Source: Apiotrichum sp. Y4204 (taxonomy: Eukaryota; Basidiomycota; Tremellomycetes; Trichosporonales; Trichosporonaceae). From it: 64,000 nt of DNA. Shown here one piece after another: positions 46,924 to 57,620 of the stretch (position 1 is the stretch's first letter; the number at the start of each line of letters is the position of its first letter). The DNA lies in assembly GCA_025531455.1 (NCBI GenBank), contig JAMYHL010000035.1, positions 682,001 through 746,000 of the forward strand. The letters run 5' to 3'. The position numbers and the translations under genes are program-made. The notes under the pieces were generated by a model. It did no database searches, had not been told where the DNA came from, and saw only the letters and a list, made by a program, of their open reading frames with translations.

Positions 46924-48078
46924 TTACTTCCTCCGCTCAAGCTTCCACTTCCATTGCTTGCCCTGGAACGTCTTTTTCTCGCCGTTCCGATCCTCTGCAG
47001 CATTTGCGTCGTCGACATACCCTGCCTCGCGAACCTTGCGCGCCGCGCCCTTGCCCATGAGACCCTTGGTCGTCTCCAGGCGCGCCTCCGTTTGGCGGAG
47101 AATGCGCACGCGGCCGAGGAGCGCAGACAGGCGGCCCAGCTGCTCCATGCGGTATTCCTGCTGTCAGCTCTGATGCATTCACAGCTCTTGTCAGAGAACT
47201 CACCCTCGCCTCCTCGGTCGTGTCTTCAGGCTCTGGAGACGGCTCCTTCTCCACCGCGGCCTTGGCCTTCGACTTCTTCTTCTTTTTCGGTGCCTCGGGC
47301 TCCATCCACCCCAGGTCCACGGCGTCCTCCTCGACCGCCACTGTCTCCTGTGGCTGCTCCTTTACGGCACCGTAGTCCTGGACTGAAATGTAAGCTGGAG
47401 ATCCTTTAAGGCAGCTTACAGTCTTTCCGGTCGTCGACAAAGAGCACGTGACCAGAAGGTACCTGTTTTCCCTTGCCCTGCTTGCTCTTCGCCTGCGAGC
47501 CAGGGCGGACGATCACACCCATCTCAGCGAGCTTCTCCACCTCTGCGAGCTCGGATGCGGCCGTCCACTCCGAAGGTCCGGCAACGGGCGCAGTGCTCTC
47601 GAGCTCGGCACGCAGCTTGGCGATTTTCTGTGAATCAGTATGGGTGCACGGTAGTGATGACTTTGGAACATCAAACATCACCTCCAGATACCCACCTTCT
47701 CATCCTGCGCAATCTGCACCTTGATGTACCCAATATCCTGCGTCTTGAGGAGCTTGACTACATCGGCGGAGAGCGACTCGTTCCCGCGGTCGCCCAGCGC
47801 AACACCGTCCTTGGTGCGCCCCTTGATCATGCCCCAGTAGAACTCGTCCTTGTTCCTAAACGCTGCCTTTTCGCGCAGCTTCTTGATGCGCTCCTTCTTA
47901 CTCTTGTAGTCGCGTGCACGGTGCACATAATCCTTGTGCTTCTCGAGCAGACCCAGCTTCTGGCGGTTCAGCGGCTGCGACCGCTCCTTGTGGTTGCGCC
48001 GCGACATGAGGTCTGGCGTTAGAGATGAGCTGATCGGAGATAGGAGTATAGCTCACTTTTCCGCATTGCGTTCACCAT
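46924..48078 (-). CDS. UTP11: U3 snoRNP protein Utp11 (small-subunit processome)
   Basis: Needed for 18S rRNA maturation in the nucleolus (family knowledge). Exons 48057-48078, 47696-48012, 47420-47627, 47204-47382 and 46924-47160 encode 320 residues. The N-terminus [20 protein letters not shown] is completed by splicing of a 22-nt first exon. The family block [53 protein letters not shown] and [12 protein letters not shown] follows. [11 protein letters not shown] and a C-terminal basic end ([12 protein letters not shown]) complete the match. A Lys-rich internal run ([23 protein letters not shown]) makes it longer than the yeast protein. Introns are 44, 68, 37 and 43 nt. It is divergent from MDL1-COX10 with 543 bp between starts. 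Confidence 0.93.
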
Positions 48079-48621
48079 CTTGGCTGATGTTTTGCGGAGG
48101 GGTAGTGGGGAGAAAGTGTCTAGACCGAGTCCGAAGTGCGCGAGTGCGAGTTGATGGACGTTTGTGGATCTGTAGATTGTGGCCTTGTGGCCTGTGGACA
48201 GTCTTTCTTGATCGGCAGGTGGCAACTTTTGAACGTCAGAATCTAACTTCTGACGTGTCATTTATGCCGCATGGCCACATGGTTGATACTGCTTATCAGA
48301 TTCTGGACTCTCCGCTCCAGACAGATTTCGGGTTGTGGCGGCCCAATTTCCGCCGTCAAATTGGGGCAAAGGCATCAGAGCAGAGGGAGAGACGAGACCC
48401 GCAATGGACCGATGGGCTGGGGGGTCACTCACTCTCCGTTGCTCACTCACTACTCCGCAGGTCGGCTCTGTACGGTGGGTGTGTTCCCGACTTTTTATCC
48501 CATCTTTACCATCCTTGTCATCGTCGTCGTCGCTCTCCACACTCTCTTAATAACCCCACAGCCCAACAGGCTGCGGCCACCCGCCGACCTCGACCACCCC
48601 CTTCATTCACTCCGCCGCGCC
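48079..48621. other. Divergent promoter, UTP11 / MDL1-COX10
   Basis: 543 bp between the two start codons. The right half, before MDL1, is open in frame with the MDL1 ATG back to 48271, but that extension is not targeting-like. The chosen ATG at 48622 begins a proper presequence. Confidence 0.5.
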
Positions 48622-51600
48622 ATGGTCGTGCTACACCGCGGCGCGGCGCTATTGCCCGCGGCGCTGTCTTGCTCCCGATCAGCAACGATCGCATCGGCTG
48701 TTTCATCGTCGGCCTGGGCAGCGTCCGCACCAACAAGAATAGGCATCGCCCCGTGTCCGACACGACTGTTCGCGAGCCTTGCCCCGCATACTCGGATACC
48801 GAGGCATCCGCATCCACGGCCGCATCCCCATCCGCATCCACCGTTTCTCCGCCCTTTCTCCTCCACCGCCCTGTCACGACCGCTAGCCGGCCCTGTTGCT
48901 TCGCCGACCCTCCGCCTCCTCGGCGCGCGCTTCGAGTCCACCCAGACCCCGAAGCAGCGCGACGATGACAAGAAGGAAAAGGCCACCGTCCCTGCCCCAG
49001 CTGAGATCCACCCCGGCCTTCTGCCCGCGCAGTCCAAGGCCGAGGCGGCGTCCGTCGTCAAGCTCATCTCTCTCGCCAAGCCCCAGTGGAGGCTGCTGAC
49101 GGTGGGCGTTGTCTGTCTCGTTATCTCCACCGGTGTCTCGCTCGCTGTGCCGTACATTATTGGCCGCATCATCGACTTCTTCGCCCCCGGCTCGGAGCAG
49201 GTCCTCCTCTTCGGCCTCCCGCTGGAACAGGCCGCATTCGCCCTCGCCGGGCTGCTCCTCTTTGGCGCGCTCGCCAACTCGGGACGCTCGATCGCTCTTC
49301 GCCTCGCTGGACAGCGCACTGTTGCGCAGATCCGGAACAAGACCTACCGCCAGTACCTCGCGCTCCCGCCGTCGCACATCGAGACCTCGGGCGTCGGTGA
49401 CGCCCTCTCGCGCCTCGGACAGGACTCGTCCATTGTCGGCCAGTCGCTGTCTGAGAATCTCGGTGAGGGCCTCAAGGCCGTCCTCGGAGCCAGTGTCGGA
49501 GTGGGTGCAATGTACCTCATCTCACCCAAGCTCTGCGGCGTCATGGTCCTGCTCTTCCCGCCCATCTCCATCGCATCGTACTTTTACGGACGCTACATTC
49601 GCAAGCTCTCGCTCAACACACAGGAGGCCCTCGGTAACATGAGTAAGCTCGCCGAGGAGCGTCTTTCCGCGCATCGTACGGTTACGGCGTCCAACACGCA
49701 GCCGTACGAGCGCGGCCTGTTTGCTGCGCGCGTGCAGAAGGTGTTCAACCTTCAGAAGAAGGAGACCTTCGCGAACGGTATCTTCCAGGGTAGTAACGAG
49801 GTCGCCGGCGACATTGCCATGATTGGTCTGCTCATCTACGGCGGTATTCTCGTCAAGGCCGGTGAAATCACTGTCGGTGACATGACGACTTCGCTCATCT
49901 ACGTCAACTGGATCGAGTGGAGTCTGAACAGTGCGTGCCCGCATACAATCTCTACTGACCCACAGCCCTCGCTGGCTTCTTCACTGGTTTGATGCGTGGT
50001 GTCGGTGCCTCGCAACGTATCATCTCTCTTCACGCGCTTCCCTCGCCCGTCCCGCTCTCCATCGGTGCACCCGTTACCCAGAAGGACATTGGCGCCATAG
50101 AGCTCCGTGACGTCGCCTTCGCGTATCCCTCGCGTCCCGACATCCGGGTTCTCGATGGCGTGAATCTCCGGATAGACCAGGGCGAGCAGGTTGCGCTTGT
50201 CGGTGGCAGTGGCTCGGGCAAGAGTTCCATACAGCTCCTTCTGCTTCGCTTCTACGACCCGACGTCGGGCGCAGTCCGCTTCGGATCCAAGGACATTCGT
50301 GACTTTGAGCCCGAGTCGTGGCGCTCCCGTATCGGCTACGTTCCCCAGGACCCGATTCTCTTCGGCGGCACCATCGAGGCGAACATCAAGTACGGCCACC
50401 CTGACGCGACCCGCGCCGACATTGAGAACGCCGCGAAGATTGCCCACTGCGACTTTATCGAGCGCATGCCCGAGGGCTACGAGACGGTGATCACGAAGGC
50501 ATCGCTTTCCGGCGGCCAGCGCCAGCGTATCGCCATTGCGCGTGCGCTGGTCGGTCACCCCTCCGTCCTCCTCATGGACGAGGCGACCTCGGCCCTTGAC
50601 TCCGAGTCGGAGCGCGCCGTCAACGCTGCGCTCGAGTCGCTCTTCCAGGACTCAAACATTACCGTCATCCTCATCGCGCACCGTCTTTCTTCGATCGCCG
50701 CCGCCAACCGCGTCGTCTACCTCGAGGGTGGCCGCGTCGCCGAAGACGGTGCGTACGACGACCTCATCGCCCGCCCCCACGGCCGCTTCCGCAAGATGGT
50801 CCAGGGTCAGATGGCCAAGATTGGCGAGCCGAGCGACGAGGAGGAGGCCGCCGCCAACCCCGACGCTCCCCCACCTCTGCCCGAGGACGGCGACCAGGAG
50901 CAGCCGCCTGCCATTTCGGTTAATGAGACTGCGACCAAGGCGTCCACCTCGACCCAGACCACCGGTAAGACTGCCGCTTCGACGACCAACTCCCCGACGG
51001 CTGGCCAGCGTCGCGGCATGCACACCCAGGCGCGCCGCGAGCTCTCTAGCGACGCCACCTCGCCTCCGGTTCCCCAGCCCCCCAAGCAGTTCTCGACCGT
51101 CTACCAGGCTGCCAACGCCCCAGCCAACCCGCTTGAGGACCTCGGCCACCCGGTACCCCCGGCTCCCGCCGCCCCGATCACCGCATACAAGCCGCTGCCG
51201 CCGTTCACCCTCAACCGCCTGATCACCACGTACTCGCAACTGTCGAAGCGCAACCTGTCGATCCTTATGACTCTGACTGCAACGACTGGTTTCGCCCTCT
51301 CGCCCCTGCCGCTTTCGATGCCGGTGCTGCTGTGCCTTACCGTTGGAACGTTCCTTACCTCGGCCGCTGCCAACACCTTTAACCAGATCCTCGAGGTTCC
51401 CCTCGACGCTCAGACACCGCGTACGCGTGTCCGCCCGCTCGTCGCCCGCCGTGTGACGCCGTTTCACGCCGCCATGTTTGGCGCCACTTCGACCATTCTT
51501 GGCGGCACCATCCTCTGGTTCGGCTGCAACCCGACTACGGCGCTTCTCGGCATTGGCAACCTGCTTCTCTACTCGGCCGTCTACACGCCCATGAAGCGCT

Positions 51601-52250
51601 TCAGCGTGTCTAACACTTGGGTCGGCGCCGTAGTTGGCGCCATCACCCCGCTCATGGGCTGGACGGCCACGGGCGGCTCCCTGTGGCCGACGGCTGAGCA
51701 GCCGCTAGTCCTCCACTCACCATTCGAGTCGTTGGCTGCCTTCTCGGACCTCCCGAATCCTCTCACCGCGTGGACTCTCGGTGCGCTGCTCTTTTGCTGG
51801 CAGTTCCCGCATTTCAACGCCCTGTCACATATGATCCGGCAGTTCTACGCTCTCTCTGGCTACCCCATGCTCTCGGTCCTCTCGCCGCGCCTGAACGCCC
51901 TCGTCTCGTTGCGGCATGCGCTCCTCCTCGTCCCGATCTGCGCGATCATGGCCCCGCTGAGCGGCTGCGTCGACTGGAGCTTTGCCCTCACATCCGCGAT
52001 CCCAAATGCCATCTTCGTCAAGGAGGCGTTGAAGTTCTTCCGGCATACAAACGAGGCGACCGCAAAGCGCGTTTTCTTCGTGTCGCTGTGGTATCTCCCC
52101 GTCGTGCTGGGATTGATGCTCGTGCACAAGAACCTTGGCGGTTGGATCCGGAAGGAGCTGGCTTGGGAGGAGAGCGAGGAGGGCAAGGAGACGATCCGCG
52201 AGATCGAGGAGAGCAGGGGAAGGGTGCTCACTGCGCCTGTCGCAAAGTGA
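48622..52250 (+). CDS. MDL1-COX10: Fusion: mitochondrial ABC peptide exporter (Mdl1/ABCB10-like) joined to haem o synthase (Cox10)
   Basis: Exons 48622-49930 and 49966-52250 (35-nt intron) give one frame of 1197 residues. Residues 1-~115 form an Arg/Ser/Ala-rich mitochondrial leader. Residues ~140-480 are the six-helix ABC membrane domain. About 480-715 is the nucleotide-binding domain: Walker A GGSGSGKS (516-523), YVPQDPILF, signature LSGGQRQR (617 on), Walker B LLMDEATSALD (Asp ~641), IAHRLSSI. A linker of ~130 residues (Pro/Thr/Ala-rich, with RRGMHTQARREL near 788) leads straight into a full Cox10. Its landmarks are LSKRNLSILMTLTATTGFALSP, NQILEVPLDAQTPRTRVRPL (from ~909), YTPMKRFSVSNTWVGAVVGAI and several membrane helices to the C-terminus. 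No stop codon separates the halves. Normally these are two genes: Mdl1 exports peptides from the matrix, and Cox10 farnesylates haem b for cytochrome oxidase. Confidence 0.93.
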
Positions 52251-52787
52251 GGGATAAGGCTAGTATGTCTACATCTCGCCACGGCCACATCCAGGCCACC
52301 CCGTGAGGACGAGCACCGCTCCATAGTGGCGCCGCCATAGCATCCATTCAACATGTCCGGCCGCGCCCGCTGCTCCACTCCTCCATTCCTCGTCTACAGT
52401 AGCAATCGAAAATCGGTCACGCATACAGACCAGATCTTGTACCACTATTCTATACAAATCCATGGCATTCATCCCCTCTGCCGAGAGCGCAACGAGGCCG
52501 AAGCAGGCCGTGGGCGCGTTGTACAAAACTGAGAGCTGGTGGCGTTTGGATGATGTTTGGGTGGCAAGCCCTGAAAGTCAGTGTGGTGCTAAAAGTTTCG
52601 CGTTGTTGTGACTCACCGACGACGACGTACATACAGTATACTTAACCTCCACCGCTCGAGATCACAAGCTCATTCACGCGTCGGCATCTCACCATTTCCA
52701 CATCCACCTCGCGCTCACAGAGCATTCACCACGTTGCTCCGCCTTCTCGTCCCGCCTGCCCTGCGGGGCGGGCCACCACCGCGCCTG
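52251..52787. other. Intergenic region before the helicase gene
   Basis: 537 bp, with an in-frame opening back to 52608 that lacks an ATG. Nothing else seen. Confidence 0.5.
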
Positions 52788-55700
52788 ATGCTACATCGCG
52801 GGCTGCACGCTACGAGGACCATACGCGCCCCATCCTCGTCCGCGAGCGTCGCGGCGCAGCACGCGGTTCATGAAGTCGACGAGTACCCGTTCGCGTCGCC
52901 ACCGCCGCCAATACCAAGCTATCCCCATTCCCATCCCTCTTCCCATCCAGATCCCATGTCCTTCGATCCATTCTCCTCCTCACGTCCACAACGCGCTCCT
53001 CCTTCGATAGACCCTGCGTTCGAGCCGCGCGAATCTGACTTTTCACACGATGACGCAGACGCCGACCCCCTCCCATCCGACCTTACCTATCCCCCTTCTG
53101 CCCTCGATCCCCCACATCTGCCGACCTACGAGGCGAGCCTGAAGAAGCCGCGGCGGCGGCGGCGGGCTGCAAACGCCGTCCCCGATCTCCCGCCATTACC
53201 CTCCACAGCCTCTGGTCTGAGCCGCTTCGACTGGCGCGCGTCCGCCCCGCTTCCCTCGCGGCGCGGAGAGCGGTGGTGGTTTCCCGAAACGTGGCGCGCG
53301 CGCGTCAACCCCCCGATGCGGCCGCTGACCGAGCTGGACGGATACTGGCCCGAGATCAGGCGGTATACCGAGCAGTACGTGGAGTGTACACCGTCATGCT
53401 GATTGTAGTTTTGTCCCACTGCTTGAGGCGGAGCAGACGGAAGCCGAGCGACAGTTCAACGAGCGCTTGAAAGAATGGCCGGCGGAGCAGCTCGCGCGCG
53501 AGGGCTTCATGCTGAGTGATATGGGCGCCAGCACGGATTGGCAGCCCAAGTTCCGCGTCGAGGGCCGTGTGGTGACATTTGCGAAGACCGGTGCGGCGGC
53601 GACAAGACCGTTACCGATGCACCAGTTCCAGTGAGCTGAATTTGTCTGTTTGGAGCTGAAACCAGACCCGGATCGACCGTGCTCCTTTCACGGCGCGACC
53701 CGCTCGGCGACCCGGTACTCGACGAGTCGGGCACGGCGCTCAAGGGCAACGTGCTCTCGGCTGCGCGGGGGTTCATCCGCGTCGCCTTCCCCTTTATCCC
53801 ACTCGACATTGACATCGGCCACTGGCGTATTGACGTTGGGTGCAGCGACTTTGCGTTCCGGCGGCAAAAGGAGGCGATTGTGCGGCTCAACCTCGACCCC
53901 GTGGCGCAGGACATGGCGGACTTTGCGCACGCGCCCCTTCCCGCATCGAACAGCGTCGAGGACGAGGCGCTGCATGCGGCGCGGAAACCTCGCGACCAGC
54001 AGGTCCTCACAGGCACCGCACTGCGTGACCTTCTCCTGCGGAGGTTCCAGGCAGAGTACGAGCCTGCGGCGTCGGGCGTCGAGGACAACTTTGCCGACGC
54101 GGCCGAGATGAAGCCGTCAGACGTGGACGCTGTCGCCTCCCCGACTGCCCACATCGCTGGTCCAGCGGGAATCCTGCACCAGAACCAGCTCATCGCCAGC
54201 TGGGCACAACGGTACCGCTCCCCGCGGGCGCCCGTGGTCGTCGAGGGCGACCCGGTCGTGCCACTTAACGCGAGCCAGGTGCGCGCGATAGCGCTCATGC
54301 TCAGTGAGCGCCTGAGCCTCGTGCAGGGTGTGAGTACAAAATGCTGTATATCCTCTGACGGCAGCCTCCAGGAACAGGCAAGACGCGTGTCATTGTCGAA
54401 ACGATCAAGCTGCTCAAGAAGCACTGGCGCATCCCGCACCCGATCCTCGTGTGCGCACACACGAATGTGGCGGTGGACAACCTGCTCGATGGATTAAATG
54501 CGCACGGCGTCCGCGCCCTGCGCTTCGGGAACGCAGCGCGCGTCCCCGAGTCGCTGCTGGACCTGACGTTTGATGCCAAGCTCGAGGAACACCCGCTATG
54601 GAAGACGATGGAGGCATTGAAGGATGAGCGGACGAGACTGCAGGAAGGCCTCACTGGTGTGTGAAAAAACATGGGTAGGACTGACGGCAGGCAAGAAGGG
54701 TGATGCTGCGCAGAAGCGTATTGGTGCGATTAACTCGCGTCTCTTCCTCCTCAGGCGTCGTGTGCACTACGAGGTCCTCGCCAATGCCGATGTCGTGAGT
54801 CCCATTTCTCTTGTTTCTCGTCCGCGTTCTCACTCCAGATCTGCACGACATGCCTCTCCGCGACGTCTCGCATGCTCGACGTCATCGACTTTCCCTTCGT
54901 GTTCCTCGACGAGGCGTCCATGGCCACCGAGCCGCTCAGCCTCGTGCCGCTCACTAAGGGTGCCGCGCAGGTTGCCATTATCGGCGACCACAAGCAGCTC
55001 CCGCCGGTGATTCTGAGCGAGGACGCGCAGGCAGGCGGGTTGGCAACTAGCATGTTTGAGCGCCTGATCCACGAGAAGCGTAAGAATGAGTCCTCAACAC
55101 GCACTGACAGCAGACATCCCATCCATCATGCTCGACACGCAATACCGCATGCACCCCTCCATATCTTCCTTCTCCTCTAGGACTTTCTACGACTCGGCGC
55201 TCAAAGACGGCACCGTCGCCGCCGACGGGTCTGTGCGTCCCGGCCTCAAGCCGCCAGCCACTGCGTTCCTCCGCGACGGCCCTGAGGGCCGCCTCAACGT
55301 TACGTTCCTCAACCACGACTTCCCCGAGTCCCCCGCGCACCGCAGCATTGCAAACTACCACGAGGCCGGGCGCGTGTGCGACATTGTCGCTGATCTCCTG
55401 CACAATAACCCGGTACGCCTCGGCTTTTAAAACCCACAATATGCTGATATCAGGACCTCAAGGGCGCGGACATTGGCGTGATCGCGCCGTACATCGCGCA
55501 GATCCGGACCATCTCCGACTTTCTCAAGGCCGATCCGGAGCGACAGGCCGCCTTCCGTACATGGCTCGGCGACCGGGCAGACGAGGTACACGACATCGAG
55601 GTCAAGACGGTGGACGGGTTTGAGGGGCGCGAAAAGGCCGTGATCCTCTTCTCGACCGTGCGCTCCAACCCGGGCGGCTATATTGGCTTTTTGGCCGACT

Positions 55701-55888
55701 GGCGCCGACTGAATGTCGGCCTGACCCGCGCCCGGCGCGCGCTCATCATGCTCGGCAGCGCGCGCACGCTCGCAGACGCCCGGGTGGGGCAGTACGCGAG
55801 CGACGCGCTCCCCCGTGACGGCGGGCGTGTGTGGCGCGCGTTCGTGGCGTGGCTCCGGGACCGAGGGATGATCATGGAGGATGATTAG
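52788..55888 (+). CDS. Superfamily 1B (Upf1/IGHMBP2-like) helicase with mitochondrial-type N-terminus
   Basis: Eight exons: 52788-53374, 53409-53630, 53666-54329, 54365-54656, 54691-54794, 54839-55079, 55114-55412 and 55454-55888, giving 947 residues; introns are 34-44 nt. The leader MLHRGLHATRTIRAPSSS looks like a matrix presequence. It is followed by ~190 disordered Pro-rich residues. Helicase motifs: Q/I region PLNASQVRAIALMLSERLSLVQG joined to PPGTGKT (from 492), Ia CAHTNVAVDNLLDGL, II FLDEAS (~647), III IIGDHKQLPPV, IV LDTQYRMHP, V VKTVDGFEGREKAVILFSTVRS, VI NVGLTRARRALI. All are Upf1-class. Family members unwind nucleic acid 5' to 3'. A role in mitochondrial DNA or RNA metabolism is inferred from the leader only; other candidates are Hcs1-like DNA helicases. 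Tandem with MDL1-COX10. Confidence 0.88.
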
Positions 55889-56450
55889 AAAGGAAAGGGG
55901 AAAAAGGGGTATATCCTGCATTTGTATTCAGTACCATCATGCATTTCTACACAGCTTCTGTCGTGGGGTTTCTGGTATGACTGACGGCGAAGCAGTCGGC
56001 GTGTTGGTCGACATGACGACCGGGACGGAAATGGTGAACAGCGAATAGTCCGAAATCTATGTGCGGGCCGGCAGGCGCCTTGGTAACGAGGCTGAGGGAG
56101 TAAGGTTACTACCAGATGATCTGATCCGCCCATGCGCCCATGTTTGTTGTCATCTGATGGAATCTGCAGAGTCGTCCTCCCAATTCGACCCGTCTAAACA
56201 CATGCCGGGAAGAGTTTGAGATCTGACAGTACATCGTTCCCAACCAGGATTACAACCTCGATATGCTGCTATGCACGACCACTTGTCTGCATTTCCAGAG
56301 GCGTAATAATCATGTCATATCATAGGTAGCGTGTATGCCACACCCCGAGGTCTACAATAAAAGGCTAATTAATGAAAGGTGTGGAGGAAGAGAAGAGTGG
56401 ACAGCTCAAATGTCTAGGTCCAAACAAGAAGCACGGGCCTACTACTCATT
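55889..56450. other. Convergent intergenic region
   Basis: 562 bp, AT-richer in its right part; no features recognised. Confidence 0.5.
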
Positions 56451-57620
56451 TTAGAGAAGGGCAGCGGCGGCGGCGGCGACGACGAAGCCAATGGCGGGGA
56501 CGACGCCAGTGGCGCCCGAGTTGCCGCCAGCAGTCTGCGACGGGGCAGCGGGGTTCGAGCCGGTGGCCGAGTTCTTGGTGTTGTTGACGACCGAGTTGAC
56601 AGCGCCGGCGATCGAGTTGGTGAGCGACGAGGCCGAGGCGGCAACGCCAGAGGCGGTCTGAGAGCCGGAAGGAGCAGCGGTCTCCGAGGCAGCACCACCA
56701 GCGGGGGCGTTGGTGTTGTTGGCGCCACCAGCGCCGCCAGTGGCGTTGGCATCGGTAGAGGTGGCATTGGCACCACCGGCACCACCGGCACCAGCGCCGT
56801 CAGTGCCCGAGGCGGCACCAGCACCGGTCTGGGTAGCGTTGGCGCCGCCGGCGCCGCCAACAACAGGGACGACGTTGCCGTTGGCGTCAGTGGTTTGGGC
56901 AGCAGCACCGCCCTCGGTGCCAGTGGGCTGAGCGCTGCCGGTAGCCTGAGCGTTGCTGCCGGTAGCCTGAGCATCGGTGCCGGTAGCCTGGGCGTTGCCG
57001 TTGCCGTTGCCACCGCCGCCGACGACGCCGGCGCCGGGAGCACCGGTGCCCTGACCGTTGCCGCCAGTGCCAGTGCCAGTGCCAGTGGCCTGGGCGTTGC
57101 CGTTGCCGTTGGAGGTGCCGGCGTCACCGCCAGCAGAGGTGGAAGCGGCGTTGCCGCCCTCACCACCACCCTGGTTGCCCTGGCCCTGGTTGTTACCGCC
57201 CTGGTTGTTGTTGTTGTTGCCACCCTCCTTGGGGGAGCCGTTGCGGCCGTCGAAGTTGCAGTTACCGCCGTAGGCGGCCTGGGCCTGGTGGTAGGGCTCA
57301 CCCTGGGAGAGTCAGTAACTGTTTTGAGAAATGAGCAAAACATTGCCGGCGGCATTGGACCTGGGCCGTAGGTGGCTGGGGCCTGGGGGATCCATGCCAT
57401 GGCTGCCGCCTCACTCTCAGATACTCACGTCGCAGAAGTCCCAGAGACAGTTGGCGAGCTCGTTGCAGTCGCTGATGCCCTGGCAGCGGCCCCAGCACTC
57501 GGCGAGCTGGCGCTTCTCGACGGCCTGAACGTTAGCTTCTGAACCGGGAAACGTCACATTAGGACATACCGAGGCGGCGGCGAGGATGGGAAGGGTAGCG
57601 AGAAGGATGGAGGCGCGCAT
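56451..57620 (-). CDS. GPI-anchored, Gly/Asn/Thr-rich cell-surface protein
   Basis: Exons 57570-57620, 57429-57524 and 56451-57302 encode 332 residues. A signal peptide (MRASILLATLPILAAAS) precedes AVEKRQ, a likely Kex2-type cleavage site. A short cysteine module follows (AECWGRCQGISDCNELANCLWDFCD, five spaced Cys), completed by GNCNFDGRNGSPK after intron 2. Most of the rest is low-complexity: GGNNNNNQGG, then repeats of NGNAQATGT/DAQATGS/NAQATGS, then GGAGGANATST units with many N-glycosylation sequons. The C-terminus (NSGATGVVPAIGFVVAAAAALL) is a classic GPI-attachment signal. Intron 1 (45 nt, GTATGT...CTAAC...CAG) has no in-frame stop and is a multiple of three, so unspliced mRNA would add 15 residues including a Cys and an N-V-T sequon. 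No homology-based name. Confidence 0.88.

Noticed and set aside
50965..51107. A possible intron in the MDL1-COX10 linker (GTAAGA...CTACCAG)
   Set aside because: Its length of 143 nt would shift the frame and destroy Cox10, and there is no clear branch point.
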